Positions 40,386 to 51,148 of a stretch of 64,000 bases of DNA are shown in pieces (within the stretch, counting starts at the first letter, position 1; every line of letters begins with the position of its first letter). Both the position numbers and the translations under genes were made by a program. The notes beneath the pieces were generated by a model. The model made no database searches. It was given only the letters and a program-made list of their open reading frames with translations, and was not told the DNA's origin. Source of the DNA: Synanceia verrucosa (lineage: Eukaryota; Chordata; Actinopteri; Perciformes; Synanceiidae); contig CM056568.1 of assembly GCA_029721515.1 (NCBI GenBank), positions 930,001 through 994,000 on the forward strand, read 5' to 3'.

Positions 40386-41744
40386 TTATCAATAACCAAC
40401 AATTAACAGAACTACTACCAATTATTAATTATCCATTTGCCCATTGAATCGGGGCACCGTCTCTTTTATCAGAGGAATAAGTAAACAGAGTTCAAAGAAA
40501 TCATTAATCTGTTCAAGCTTATTTGATCAATCAGTCTATCTCATCAGGAAATGAGCTCTGAATCAGAAATTCAATGCATTTGCTTCAAACCAATGTGCAG
40601 ACAACGACTGGCTATAAATGAACAAATTTATTAAACACAACGAATAAATGAACATACAGTGTCAGATGTGGTTTAACAGACTATATTAAAAGAAACGTCA
40701 GTAGGTTGACTAAAAATGAGGTCTGTTTTAAATAAAGGTGATAAGTTTCAGGTGTTATGGTGGTAAAGAAAGAAAAATGTGATTTTCCTCTATTGATAAG
40801 TCACTGTTTCTATTGCTGGTATGATTGAATATGGATATGTTAATATTATCTGACACCAACTCAGAGAATCACAACAAGCCAAAGCATCGTACTTTGAGCA
40901 GATCTCTTGGTTCCTAGGCAGGTCCAGATGACAGCTGTTTGGCTGCGGTGTTCCCAGTACCCCGGTGCCAGTGGGAGGTTTTTGGCCCATTGACAACGGA
41001 CACTGGTATGAAGCGGAGATTCCGGGCTAGTCAGCTGGCCTTCAGGTCGCCGAGTCTGTGTGACTGTCACACTGATGATGGACTGCTGGATGCTGCACGG
41101 TGCTGAGATTCTGGTGTTGGATATCAAACGTTGATATGAAAATTAAATCTTGATTTGGTCAAAAATGTAAATCAACATGATGTCAAACTTGATTTTACAT
41201 CAATTTGATTGATGTAAAATTTCAGCCAAATAATGATGATATTGATGTTATTCTGATATTTCTTCAACGTTAAGATTCTTTTAACTTTGTGGTGTAATGG
41301 ATGCAATTGATAAATAACAACAAAAAAAAACAAAACACGACAACGGCAGGATAACAAAGTTGCCGGAATTCCGTCTACATGGCAACATGATAACCAGTGA
41401 CGAGGATGTAATACATGTGCCACGCTAATAGATGGCACTGCAAAGAAACAGAAACCCACGAAAAAGAACAAAAGAATGCAACGAGCATGCACATGAAGTC
41501 ATTGTTTACTTTTTTTTTTTTTAACATGTATACATACATATATACACATATGCATATAGCTACACACACATATTCACATATAATCTTAAAATAAAATACA
41601 AACAAACAAAACTTAGAAGATAACAGCTATTCCTTGGAGATCACAAACATTATTGCTAGGGTTCATCAGTAAATATATTAGTTTCACATCTCTCTATCTA
41701 GGATGCATAAAAAGAAGGCTACAATTAGCCTAAATAAATATTAC
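40386..41744. other. Duplicated sequence without a recognised gene
   Basis: From 40565 it matches 52626-53797. It contains a short palindrome (ATTTTACATCAATTTGATTG at about 41193) and a poly-T run at about 41509, which may be the poly-A tail of the minus-strand L1. Frames of 60-90 codons on the minus strand are shared by both units only because the DNA is. Confidence 0.5.
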
Positions 41745-42110
41745 GGGGCGGCAGTAGCTCAGTCTGTAGTGACTTGGGCTGGGAATCGGAGGGTCGCCAG
41801 TTCAAGTCCAGGTCGGACCAAAAATGTGGAGAGTGGACTGGTAGCTGGAGAGGTGCCAGTTCCTCCTCCTGGGCACTGCCGAGGTTGCCCTTGAGCAAGG
41901 CACCGAACCCCCAACTGCTCGGGGCGCCTGGATAAGGGGCAGCTCCCTCACTCTGACACCTCTCCTCTAATGCATGTGCATGTGTTTGTTTCATGACTTG
42001 TGTGTGTAATGTGCAACTGAAAAATATATGTATATATATACTAACAGAGTGAAAAAAATGTAATTTCCCTCATTGAGGGATTAATAAAGGAATTCTTCTT
42101 CTTCTTCTTC
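41745..42110 (+). mobile_element. SINE family B, unit 1 only
   Basis: A full tRNA-like head with box-B-like GTTCAAGTCC, a body ending GGGATTAATAAAGGAATTC and a CTTCTTCTTCTT tail. TATTAC flanks both sides (41739-41744 and 42112-42117). Unit 2 has the empty site with a single TATTAC at 53792-53797, so the insertion is younger than the duplication, or was lost cleanly, which is unlikely. Confidence 0.92.
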
Positions 42111-42399
42111 TTATTACAACTCTCATATTAAGGATACAGGTTGAATCTTTCAAAACCTTGATTGGTTCTAGTAGCTTTCTTATTTTTACAGTCTTTAATT
42201 ATATCAGCGTATTGCTGCAGTTCCAAAAAGAAACAATCAGCATTTGGTTTAGAATTTGACCATTTTTTCTTGTGAATGTGAATTTTCCCAAGCATCAAGA
42301 TTAGTTGTACAAAGTAGATTGTGTAATCATCTAGATCCCGTTCAAAATAAATGAAAATGTCCTTTTCCACTAGGAGAATTATTCGTCCTGTCATTGTAC

Positions 42400-45300
42400 T
42401 TATGTACTGCTGTGCATCAGTCCAGAAAGTTTTGGAAAAAACATTGATAAAACAAGCAAATCATTATCAATGTTAAATCTTTCTAATTTCTTTTGTGTTG
42501 GATAGATTTTATGTAGTATTTTAAATGACACCTCTTTAACTTTATTATTTAAACAAAACTTCTCTCCAACCATCCATGCTTTTTGCCAGGAAATATCTCC
42601 ATAAAAAGAATTCCAAAAGGCTTGCCCTAAAGTTAAAAATGAGGATAGCATACAGTTTCTAATATATTTATTTGAACATTTTTTCTTTACTATATCTAGT
42701 TCTCCCACAAAAATTGAACTATCAAAAGAGCCAGCAGTAGGCAAAGTAAAATCACAAGTTCCTGAGCTCTTAAAAAGCTGCAGTACCTCTCTTGGTAGGG
42801 CATCAAATACAATCACAAACTCTTTGGGTGGGACTGGAAACTGAAATTTATTCCTAAATTCCTGATAGGAAAGTAACTGTCCTCCAGCATTAAAAAGTTG
42901 TTTAACATGAATCAAACCACTTCCTGTAAAATAATGATTTGTTTTTATAGAGAATATTTTCATTGTTCCAGATGAAAAAAATAGTTGGTGAGAAGTTATG
43001 CTTAAAGATTAGTTTCCATGCAAGTAAAGCTTGTTTATGAAAGTTTGACAGTTTAATTGATAATTTTTCTATTTTATAATTACATTTCTGTAAAAAATTA
43101 ATTCCCCCAACCGCATTAAATACAAACTTAGAAAAAATATTCCAAATGCAATCTCTCTCTTTAATTATGTGCCTGCCGTCGAGCAAAGCCAGCCTTGCGA
43201 GCACCGCGGCACATATTACTATTCCTTCTGGGGGGGTAGCCCCCAAGATTCTGAGCATTGAATGAATGAATGCTTGTAGTAGGTCCAAAACACACATATA
43301 TGATGTAAAATGATAAAATATACCAAAAAATACCCAAAAAATCCATCCCAAAATCATAAAAACACTGTATTTTAAGCCAGCAACGCGCTTATTAGTATCC
43401 AGGACGTGTTTTTTTTTTTTTTTCTTCTTCTTCTTCTTATAGAGGTATTTTCGGCAATTAATGCGGCCCGAACCGTAAGGTGTACCCAGGCATGACATAT
43501 ATCAAAACGTGCGTCTCGATCGCGCCACGGCTGCTATTACTTTTCTCCGTCAAAACCGTTACCATGGCGACGCTAGACCCCAAAAACCGCCGAAAAAAGT
43601 CCCATAGGAATGAATGGGGAAAGGGTCGGATTTCAAACTTTTTTCTTCAGCGAACAAACAGTCACAGCTCCCTCATACTTTCACCTAGAAACTCCATTCA
43701 ACTTGCAAAACACAGCAAATTTACCCGACTACATCTTCATAATTCATCATCATGTCAGAAAATGTACAGTTTGTCCGTCAGATCGATTTATTCGGAGCAT
43801 GGAAAATGCCAAAAATCAGAGTTTAACATGGGTGTCTATTGCGTGCACTAGAGTGACACAACTACACACCTAGAGTGGAGAGCAGTTTCAGAATCGTCTG
43901 AGTTTTTTTGTTTTTTTTTAAATCGCGATTGTAGGGCTACGTTCACTCCACCGACATCATTTTTACAGCAAAACGTTGGAAATTTCCTTCCGGTCGTAGC
44001 AATGTGTGTCTTATGTCTGTGAGATTTGTACTTTTTGCTCCACGGCCTTAAATATTACCCCACCTCCCAAAATTCTCTCCATTGGGCCCAATGTTAATTT
44101 TCAGAGGAAAAGGCGTGAGAAAGCAGAGAAACCTCTTGTGTTTAACCTCCCGCTGACGGCCTTCTGAGTGGGCTAGAGACACAAAATTTACACCGCTACG
44201 ATCCTCGCGAGTTCCTGCCGCCTGTCGTCCAAACCCCAGAGCTGTACTCCTTACGGTTCTTGATTCATTCAGAGGAGTTCGACAGGGTCCGACTCAGCTT
44301 GAAAACAGTGGCAGTCAGTGAGAGCCAGTGTGGGAGACAGACCAGGGGCACGCCTAGACTTTTCCATAGGGGTGCCCCATGGGGTGTTGAAGCCATGCAG
44401 GGGTGGCCAGCAGAATTAGGTGATATGCATGAACCTCCATCACCATAGCATCATTCACATGCAAAAATCTAAGCTCAACTCCTTTCTGTTTTTTTTTTTA
44501 TACGAGAGGTGAGTCGACAGGTCGGCTTATAATCAATGGCATAGTGTGACAGAGCAGCTGTGTGTGTGTGTGTGTGTGTCAGGTGGGGGATCCACATAGA
44601 CATACATAGAGAGTACATGGTGATATGATACAGGCTTCTGATTGCCCATTACCAAAGATACAGAGAGTGGATGACATCATTGATCACACACACAGACAGG
44701 AAGCTCAGACTGTTTCTTTCAAAATAAAAGTTTGGTTTTTCAAAATAAAAGCCCTGAACTCTGATTTAATCTTCATAGGAAACAAGGTGTGTTTGTTTGC
44801 AACATGAATCCGGTACAGGCACGCATGTAGTGCGTGCTTCAGCGTGTTTGTTTTCAACATAAACCTGGGACAGGCACGTACAAAGTGCGTGCTTCTGTGC
44901 AGGAGAGGGTCAGCATGCATAAGGCTGGGCCACGTAGGCCCGGCGTCACGTGGGTCCGGCGTCATGTGTGCAGGCACATATTAAAATTTCTTCAGGATTT
45001 TTTTTCTAGTTAGGTTTGCTAACCACTGCACTTTGAACGTCTCAAAACACCTCCATGCCTCCTTTATTTTTAGGGTTACATAAAATTTGTTTCTTTATAT
45101 AATGACATTTATTTTTCCAAATAAAGTTAAATACACTCTTATCTAATTTCTTGTAAATAGCCAGGGCCATTTCAAGAGACAGGGACACGTATACAGATGT
45201 GGAGATGCCTTCAGCTTTGGCAAGTAGAACTCTGCCACTCAGTGATAGGTCTCTCATCAACCACATATTGAAACTCTTGGCTATTTGTTGTACTATTGGG

Positions 45301-46644
45301 TGAAAGTTTAAGCTACAATGATTTTTTTCATTTTTATCAATAACCACACCCAGGTTGGAGACAGTGTTCTTAACAGGAATACCATTCAGGTCTGACAGAT
45401 CACTTTCTTTGACTGGCAGTAGAACAGATTTATTTAAATTCATCCTTAGACCAGATACTTTTGAAAATTCATTAATACATTCAATAACTTTATTTCATAT
45501 CTATCTCTTAAGAATATTGTAGTATCGTCAGCTAGTTGAGCCAATTTAAATTCTTTATTTAAGGCATTTATGCCTCTAAATGTATTCTTTTTTATATGTA
45601 CAGCCATGACCTGTGTCACCAAAAGAAACAAAAATGGACTTAATGGACAGCCCTGTCTGATTCCACGGTTAATACAGAATCGAGGGGTTGTACCACATGT
45701 TAGTTTAACTGAGCTGTTACATCCTTTCTAGAAAGTTTTTATCGCTTTTTGAAATCTTTTTCCAAAACCCAAAAACTCAATCGTTCTGATCATTAACTGA
45801 TGACTGACAGTATCAAATATCAACAAATAAAATGAAGCTATCATCGGGTATATAATATTTATAATCAATCATATCTGGCACTCATCTTATATTGTTAACT
45901 ATGTTTCTTCCAGGAATAAACCCAGATTGCTCCTCATCTATGATCTCATCTAATCCAAGTTTTAGTCTTTTGGTGAAAACTGAAGCAAATATTTTGGCGT
46001 CATTATTCAGCAGACTGATCGGTCTCCAGTTTTCAATACTAAGTCTATCTTTGTTTGGTTTGGGGATTAATTTAATCAAGCCTTGTTTTAGAGTTGGAGG
46101 CAACTCCTCTTTTTCTAGAGCTTCTTCAAACATTGCTGCTAAAAATGGAGCTAATGTCTTACCAAAGTTTTTATAGAACTCTCCAATCAGCCTACCATTT
46201 ATTTATTGTCTTTCAAAGCTTTAATACAAGTCTGTATATCTTCTAACCTAATTTTTTTGGTCACAGATTAATTTATAGTTATCATCGATGTTTCTAAACC
46301 TTTAAGAAACATAGCAATATTATCTTGGTCTAGTGGGTCAGTGCTATACAGTGTTTCGTAGAACTTGGCCACATGTTGTGAGATTTCTTTTCCATTCTCA
46401 CATATTACGTCATTGACTCTTAGTTTGCCCAGAGATGTCTGTTCATAGTTTCTTTTTCTAAGTTAAAAAAGGATTTGGTGCATTTTTCTCCTTCCTCTAA
46501 CCATCTTCTCCTGGATCTGACAAAAGCACCTTCAGCTTTTTCTTCATATATTTTGTCCAATTCAACTTGTGCAGTTGTCAGATCTTTCGTTTCTTCTACA
46601 GATAGATTTAATTTACTTGATAATCTTTTAATTTCTATGACCAT
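42400..46644 (-). pseudogene. L1-type ORF2 remnant (RT to C-terminus), split by a 1.85-kb insertion
   Basis: Blocks read leftwards: RRRWLEEGEKCTKSFFNLEK (46420-46644); the RT blocks KLIPKPNKDRLSIENWRPIS and EEQSGFIPGRNIVNNIR (45882-46133); the catalytic area near 45520 (LAQLADDTTIFL, with the ADD motif kept); LGVVIDKNEKNH and LSGRVLLAKAEGISTSVYVS (45042-45443). After the insertion it continues with WQKAWMVGEKFCLNNKVKEV and SFKILHKIYPTQKKLERFN (42400-42963). The frame changes several times. The endonuclease domain is deleted. Confidence 0.85.
43164..45008. mobile_element. Unclassified 1.85-kb insertion in the unit 1 LINE
   Basis: Unit 2 reads straight through (CTCTTTAATTAGGTTTGCTA at about 54831); unit 1 has about 1.85 kb between TTTAATTA and CTAGTTAGG. 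TATGTGCCTGC on the left and GCAGGCACATA on the right (about 44972) are inverted. It contains a T-rich CTTCTTCTTCTT stretch at 43408, conserved-looking GTTACCATGGCGACGC (43557), a TG repeat (44560) and two ~58-bp tandem units (44787-44903). No transposase frame. Class unknown. Confidence 0.75.
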
Positions 46645-47171
46645 TTGAGACTATATGGCGGGATTTCTAATTTCAAACTTCACTAACTCCCTCATTAAAA
46701 ATCCACACATTTATTCTAGCAATATAGGACAATGCTTTTTCGCTTCAGTTCATTTCTGATACCCCTAGCATTAACAGATAAAATAGGTATTGACATAACT
46801 AAGAAGAAAAACAAGAAAAACACAAGACAAAACCCCAGGAAACTTTACAAAAATAAAGCACTCTAAAATCCTCTCTTAGCATATGAGTTGCCATTATGTC
46901 TGCAACCGATCAGTGAATCAAACTCATATTAACTTTCATTTTCCAAAGTAAGTATTGGCTTGACTATCTAAAACTTAATTCAGGAGAGACAAACGAGGAT
47001 ATACAGAATCATTAATAGCTCTTATTGAAAAGCCCACATCTTAAACTATATTATTATGAGCGAGAGGAGAAAGAAACAAAAAAGAATGGGTTAATACAGA
47101 AAAAATAGAGCAGAGCAGATTTAACTTGCCTATGATCTCCCACAAAAAAGAAAAAAAAAGAAAGGGAACTA

Positions 47172-47750
47172 ATGGCGCTTTTCCGTACGGTACGGCACGG
47201 CTCTACAAGGTTGTGGCGCTTTTCCACTAGTACCTGGTACCTGGTACTAGGTACTTTTTTTTGTACCTCCTCAGCCCTGGTTCCAAGCGAGCCTAAGCGA
47301 TAATAAAACACAACGTCAGCCGACTGCCTTCCACTGATTGGCCAACGAGCGTCATCATTGGAAGTGTCATTGGATACGGGACGTGTGTTTGGACTGTAAA
47401 AGCCAAAAACAACTTGACCCAACCATTTTTAAAACAGGCAACTGCTTCGCTATTTTTATATTCCCTGGAGTCTTCTCTGTCTCTCTTCTTTCGCTTTGTG
47501 TGTGACAAAAAGTCACAGAGCGAGCAACAAATACATGATCGCTTCCTTGTCCTCCATTGTTTGTGTTGTTCTTCTTCTTCTTCCCGGTTTTGTGTGTCGC
47601 AAATGAAGTTACAGCAGTTTCAAGGCTGTCAGATGACACACCGCGATGCCGAGGAGGTACTCAGTTGTAATGGAAAAGCAACAAAACTGGGCCGTACTGT
47701 GCTGTGCCGTACCATGCCGCGCCCGTTACTGTGTAGTGGAAAAGCACCAT
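47172..47750. mobile_element. MITE in the LINE, unit 1 copy
   Basis: Inverted ends ATGGCGCTTTTCC and GGAAAAGCACCAT. GTACGGTACGGCACGG-like sequence is sub-terminal on both sides. The same element sits at 57860-58440 in unit 2, so it predates the duplication. Superfamily is not clear because the target duplication is ambiguous. Confidence 0.75.
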
Positions 47751-47920
47751 GAATAAATTGACATCATCTCAGCGGTTAAATTTATGAAGAAAGAGAGAAA
47801 GAGAAAAAAAGAAAATAAAAAAACCTCTAAATTACTGTAGCAGATCCTACTAAATCATATACTATACTTCAGCACAACCTATAGGCTTATATTTAAGCCA
47901 TAATGCTGTTTAGAGCAGCC

Positions 47921-48444
47921 TCACACATCCTTCACTGTAACTTTTTTACCGTCAATAAATGCAAAAGCACCTCTGAAGCCGGCTCTCCTCCCCTCCTTTC
48001 TCACCACCTCCACCCATGGCCACAGCTTGTTCCTCGCATCTTTAACTTCTTGTGTCAGGTCTTCCATTATTTTTATGTTCCTTTCTTTGAGTATGCGAGA
48101 GGTTCTGGCGTCCTTCCAGATCTTGTCCCTGTGAGATCGTGACAGGAACTGGACAATGATCCGGCGGCTGGAGCCCTCTTCTCCAGAGAGGGGACCCAAC
48201 CTGTGCGCAATGTCCACAGAGAGAGGAAGCTGGTCACTGATGTCAGGGAGATCTGGCTGAAAAGTTCAGTGATGATCTTCTTGATGTTTTCTCTGGATTG
48301 CTCGGGATTCCGGCGATCTGATTCTCTTGTAGGCATCCAGGTCATTGTTTTTTTCACGGAGCACTGTATTCTCTTTGTCCAGAGTTTCAACTCTGATCTG
48401 GAGTCAGTTTTTTTGTTACATCCTCCACTTGTCTCCCCAAACAT
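47921..48444 (-). pseudogene. L1-type ORF1 remnant, unit 1
   Basis: The minus strand reads DIAHRLGPLSGEEGSSRRII, then VQFLSRSHRDKIWKDARTSR, TQEVKDARNKLWPWVEVVRK and FRGAFAFIDGKKVTV. This is the RRM-to-C-terminal part of L1-type ORF1, an RNA-binding chaperone. The upstream frame (LWTKRIQCSVKKTMTWMPTR) is shifted. The N-terminal part present in unit 2 (63233-63445) is deleted here. Confidence 0.75.
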
Positions 48445-48902
48445 TCAAGAGAGTCTGTAACACTTTTCAAAGTGTCAGTGTTTCCTTTAACAGTTATTTC
48501 TAGAGATCGTAGTCGTCTGAGGGATTCTAGCTATTCAATCAGTTGCAGCTGGCTTCAATTCATCAGGTGGAGGTGGATTCTCGCCTCTCTTTCCTCTTTT
48601 TTCCCTTTCTCTCCTCTTCTTCTCTCCCTCCCCCTCTTAAACTAGTTCAGGTAGGCATGTAAGACCTTTAAGTGTTTAAACAATTAAGTTTCACTTATCA
48701 TGTCGCAGAATAACTCTGATGCACTCTCACAGAGACACCATTCCCTCGCATTGAGCCCCGCCAACTGTCCTTGTTCACTACTACTTCTGGTCACGTGATG
48801 ATGTGACGTCGTCGTTAGCAACTGTATGTGGTGTAGTATGGTGCTGAACCTGTAGGAGGCAGCAGTGTAATATACCGGATGCAGGCTGCCCTTAAACTCC
48901 AA

Positions 48903-49040
48903 AGAAGCAGAAGGAGAAGAAGCAGAAGAAGCAGAAGAAGAGGAAGAGGAAGAGGAAGAAGCAGAAGAAGAAGAAGAAGAAGAAGAAGAAGAAGAAGAAG
49001 AAGAAGAAGAAGAAGAAGAAGAAGAAGAAGAAGAAGCAGG
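48903..49040 (+). repeat. GAA/GCA trinucleotide array, unit 1
   Basis: About 140 bp, mostly GAA with GCA and GGA interruptions. The unit 2 counterpart (63865-63895) is much shorter, so it expanded in unit 1 or contracted in unit 2. Poly-Arg and poly-Ser frames here are artefacts. Confidence 0.95.
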
Positions 49041-49099
49041 AGCAGGAGCAGGAGCAGGAGCAGCAGAATTGGGGAGAAGCAGCAGGAGCAGAATTGGGG

Positions 49100-49249
49100 A
49101 GAAGCAGCAGGAGCAGAATGGGGGAGAAGCGCTAGCTCTCCAGCTTCCTCCTCTGCTGTAAACAGCTGTAAACATGGACTGATATGAGGCTGAGACTCTA
49201 GGAGGAGGCTGTAAATCACGGGTCTCATGGAGGTGTGCGTAGCAGTTTA
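49100..49249 (+). other. Candidate first exon of an unidentified gene
   Basis: GC-richer sequence after the GAA array ends at 49249 with a consensus donor (GTTTACG|GTGAGT at 49250). Its first ~80 bp (GCTGTAAACAGCTGTAAACA) is also present at the right edge of unit 2. The 5' limit is a guess, and no long frame was found in it, so it would be mostly untranslated. Confidence 0.4.
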
Positions 49250-49793
49250 CGGTGAGTCAGAGTTTTAATGTCTTTTGCGCTCTAACAAGTAGGCCTGCTC
49301 TGAGCGTTTGAGGTAGCAACACATTTACTGTGATTTTGGCGATGTAGTTAGCGGCTGGTAGCTGGACAGAAGCACACAGACGAAACGGTAGCATGCTAAG
49401 AGCATAACCTGTGAAGCTAATAGGCTAATATACGCGACAACTGCTTCATTGATCAGATGGGCGAATTAAGACCATTATCGCCAGTCACACAACTCGCATA
49501 AAATGTAAAATATCAGATGATCAGATCAGTGTAAAGACATATGCTTTAATCCAATGTCAACATTTTGGACGCATCCAACAAAGGCTTTCTAAGACACAAT
49601 AAAGTGACCCAAGTTTGGCCTATTTTTACTCCCAGCAAACTGATTTTCAGGTCATCCTTCTCATCTCTTTTAACAGTGAACGTAGTAATACTGTTATTTC
49701 AGCATAAATTATTACTTATAATTATTCATATAGACAGGCCTTGAAGAAATGCTTGATGAAACAATGTTTGTTTTTTCTTCTAGGACAGCAGCC

Positions 49794-50005
49794 TTCCTGT
49801 GTACACTCACATTCACACCTGTGTTTTGCTGAAATACTGCACCACATCATCTCTGCCGGAAGAAGGGCCTATCCCAAGCAGGGTCAGAGATGCTGAGAAT
49901 CATCTGCATGTGAAGACCGAGTGCTGCGAAGACATCTGCCGTCAGATGGTCCATGATGACAACGACAAGTTACAATGAGACTAGTTTTGCAGAGTGGCTG
50001 GATGT
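49794..50005 (+). other. Candidate second exon with a possible protein start
   Basis: The acceptor TTTTTTCTTCTAG precedes 49794, and a strong donor GTAAGT follows 50005. The last open frame starts at ATG 49953 and runs MMTTTSYNETSFAEWLDV into the donor, so coding would continue in a later exon. Two short upstream frames begin at 49890 (MLRIICM) and 49945. I do not recognise the protein, and no third exon was found before the LINE at 51.15 kb. Confidence 0.4.
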
Positions 50006-51148
50006 GTAAGTAGTACAAAAATACACTCACTCTGCTCAACTGAAACCTTCACAACTTCAATCCAAACATGAAAACATGAGTACTTAGTGGTTATAGTAGT
50101 TATACTCTAATTATGAATTAATTGAAATTGACTGCAGATGTGAGCAAAATTGAGAGTGGTAACTCCACCAGACTGTGTTTAACTATTTGAAGTAAGTGAG
50201 CTCACTGACATGGAAGTAAATAAAGTTCCACTTGGCTTATCTCCATGCTCCGCTGCTGTTTAATTAGCCTTAAACAGTAATATTCAGTAAATCATTCTGT
50301 TTTTAAAACTCGATGGAGAAACAAAACTGTTCACACTGCAGCTCGGCAGCAGGAGTGTGAACATCAGTGCCTGTCACAAGGTAAGCCACACAACCTCTGT
50401 GAACAACCATTTTTTACACCATGGCTGTGTCAATTCATGATGGTTGCGTCAAGCCACTCTATTTATGAAGTTGTGATGATTAGAATTTGTTTTGACATGT
50501 GAATTCTCTGGTGTGTTGCAGGGGGAAGGTCAAAGGTCACAAGGTCGCCATGTTTTTCAAACAGCATTTGGGGCTATTGTGAGGCCCACCATCGACGCAG
50601 ACGCAAAGGGATGGCAGATTCTGAAACTTTGAGTTGTCAGCAACAACTGGCATGAATTTTGTGCATGTAGCCTAAATGGAAGGTCCCCAAAATGAAGGTC
50701 AAAGGTCACAAGGTCGCCATGTTTTTCAAATGGCGTTTTTTCGGCCCTGAAGTGTAGCACACACACACACACACACCTTATTTTTATATATTTTTTTAAA
50801 ATAAAGAATACTATTATCATGAAACTTAATCCTGTCTTGCTTTGAAAAATTCATCCTAGCTGCCTCTGGATTTTTGCACCATATGCAAAACTAGCTATTA
50901 GACATTTTTAATGCATCTATTTATAGACTACAGTTTATGTTACCTTTTCAACATCTAATATATTAAAAAAAATCAACAGTTATTCTACACTGAAAATATG
51001 AAGTTGAAATTATGTTACTCATTCTTCTAATGAATTTTCAAAATAAAATTCAGTAGTAATTCAACGCTGAAATTGATTCAGCCTTTACTAAACGTTAAAA
51101 TGCCAGCTGGGTACAGAGATACAGATCTTTGATTGTGTATTTATTCCT
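50006..51148. other. No gene recognised; possible intron
   Basis: Holds two direct copies of a ~35-bp segment (AAGGTCAAAGGTCACAAGGT..., 50526 and 50695) and a CA tract (50759-50776). Otherwise unclassified. Confidence 0.5.
50527..50708. promoter_or_regulatory. Two perfect DR1-type nuclear-receptor motifs
   Basis: AGGTCAAAGGTCA occurs at 50527-50539 and again at 50696-50708, inside a longer direct repeat. This matches the DR1 consensus bound by RXR/PPAR/HNF4-type receptors. RTE-type LINE tails also contain AAGGTCAAAGGTCA-like runs, so it may be transposon sequence. Function is not shown. Confidence 0.3.

Larger units (their letters stand above)
41509..48640 (-). mobile_element. L1-type LINE, unit 1 copy (defective)
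   Basis: On the minus strand, ORF1 remnants (47921-48444) are followed by ORF2 remnants (46644 down to 42400) and a 3' part. The poly-T at 41509-41521 may be the poly-A tail. Compared with unit 2 it lacks about 860 bp of the endonuclease region (junction near 46698) and about 280 bp at the ORF1 start (junction near 48531). Confidence 0.8.
38505..49180 (+). repeat. Segmental duplication, unit 1
   Basis: Direct repeat of unit 2 (52342-64000). Matching blocks are 38505-38790, 40565-41744, 42117-43160, 45010-46698, 46705-48390, 48391-48531 and 48532-49180. Identity is high: 40921-41100 and 52981-53160 are identical over three full 60-base rows, and about 5 differences were counted in 284 bp of AHI1. 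Unit 1 alone carries the AHI1 3' half (38791-40564), a SINE and a 1.85-kb insertion. Unit 2 alone carries a LINE-2. Confidence 0.93.

Noticed and set aside
40790..41127. Minus-strand frames conserved in both duplication units (MISNTRISAPC..., MSMGQKPPTG...)
   Set aside because: Conservation is explained by the recent duplication of the DNA. There is no family signature, and the frames overlap.
48879..49187. Poly-Arg, poly-Ser and poly-Leu frames
   Set aside because: All are readings of the GAA array in different frames.
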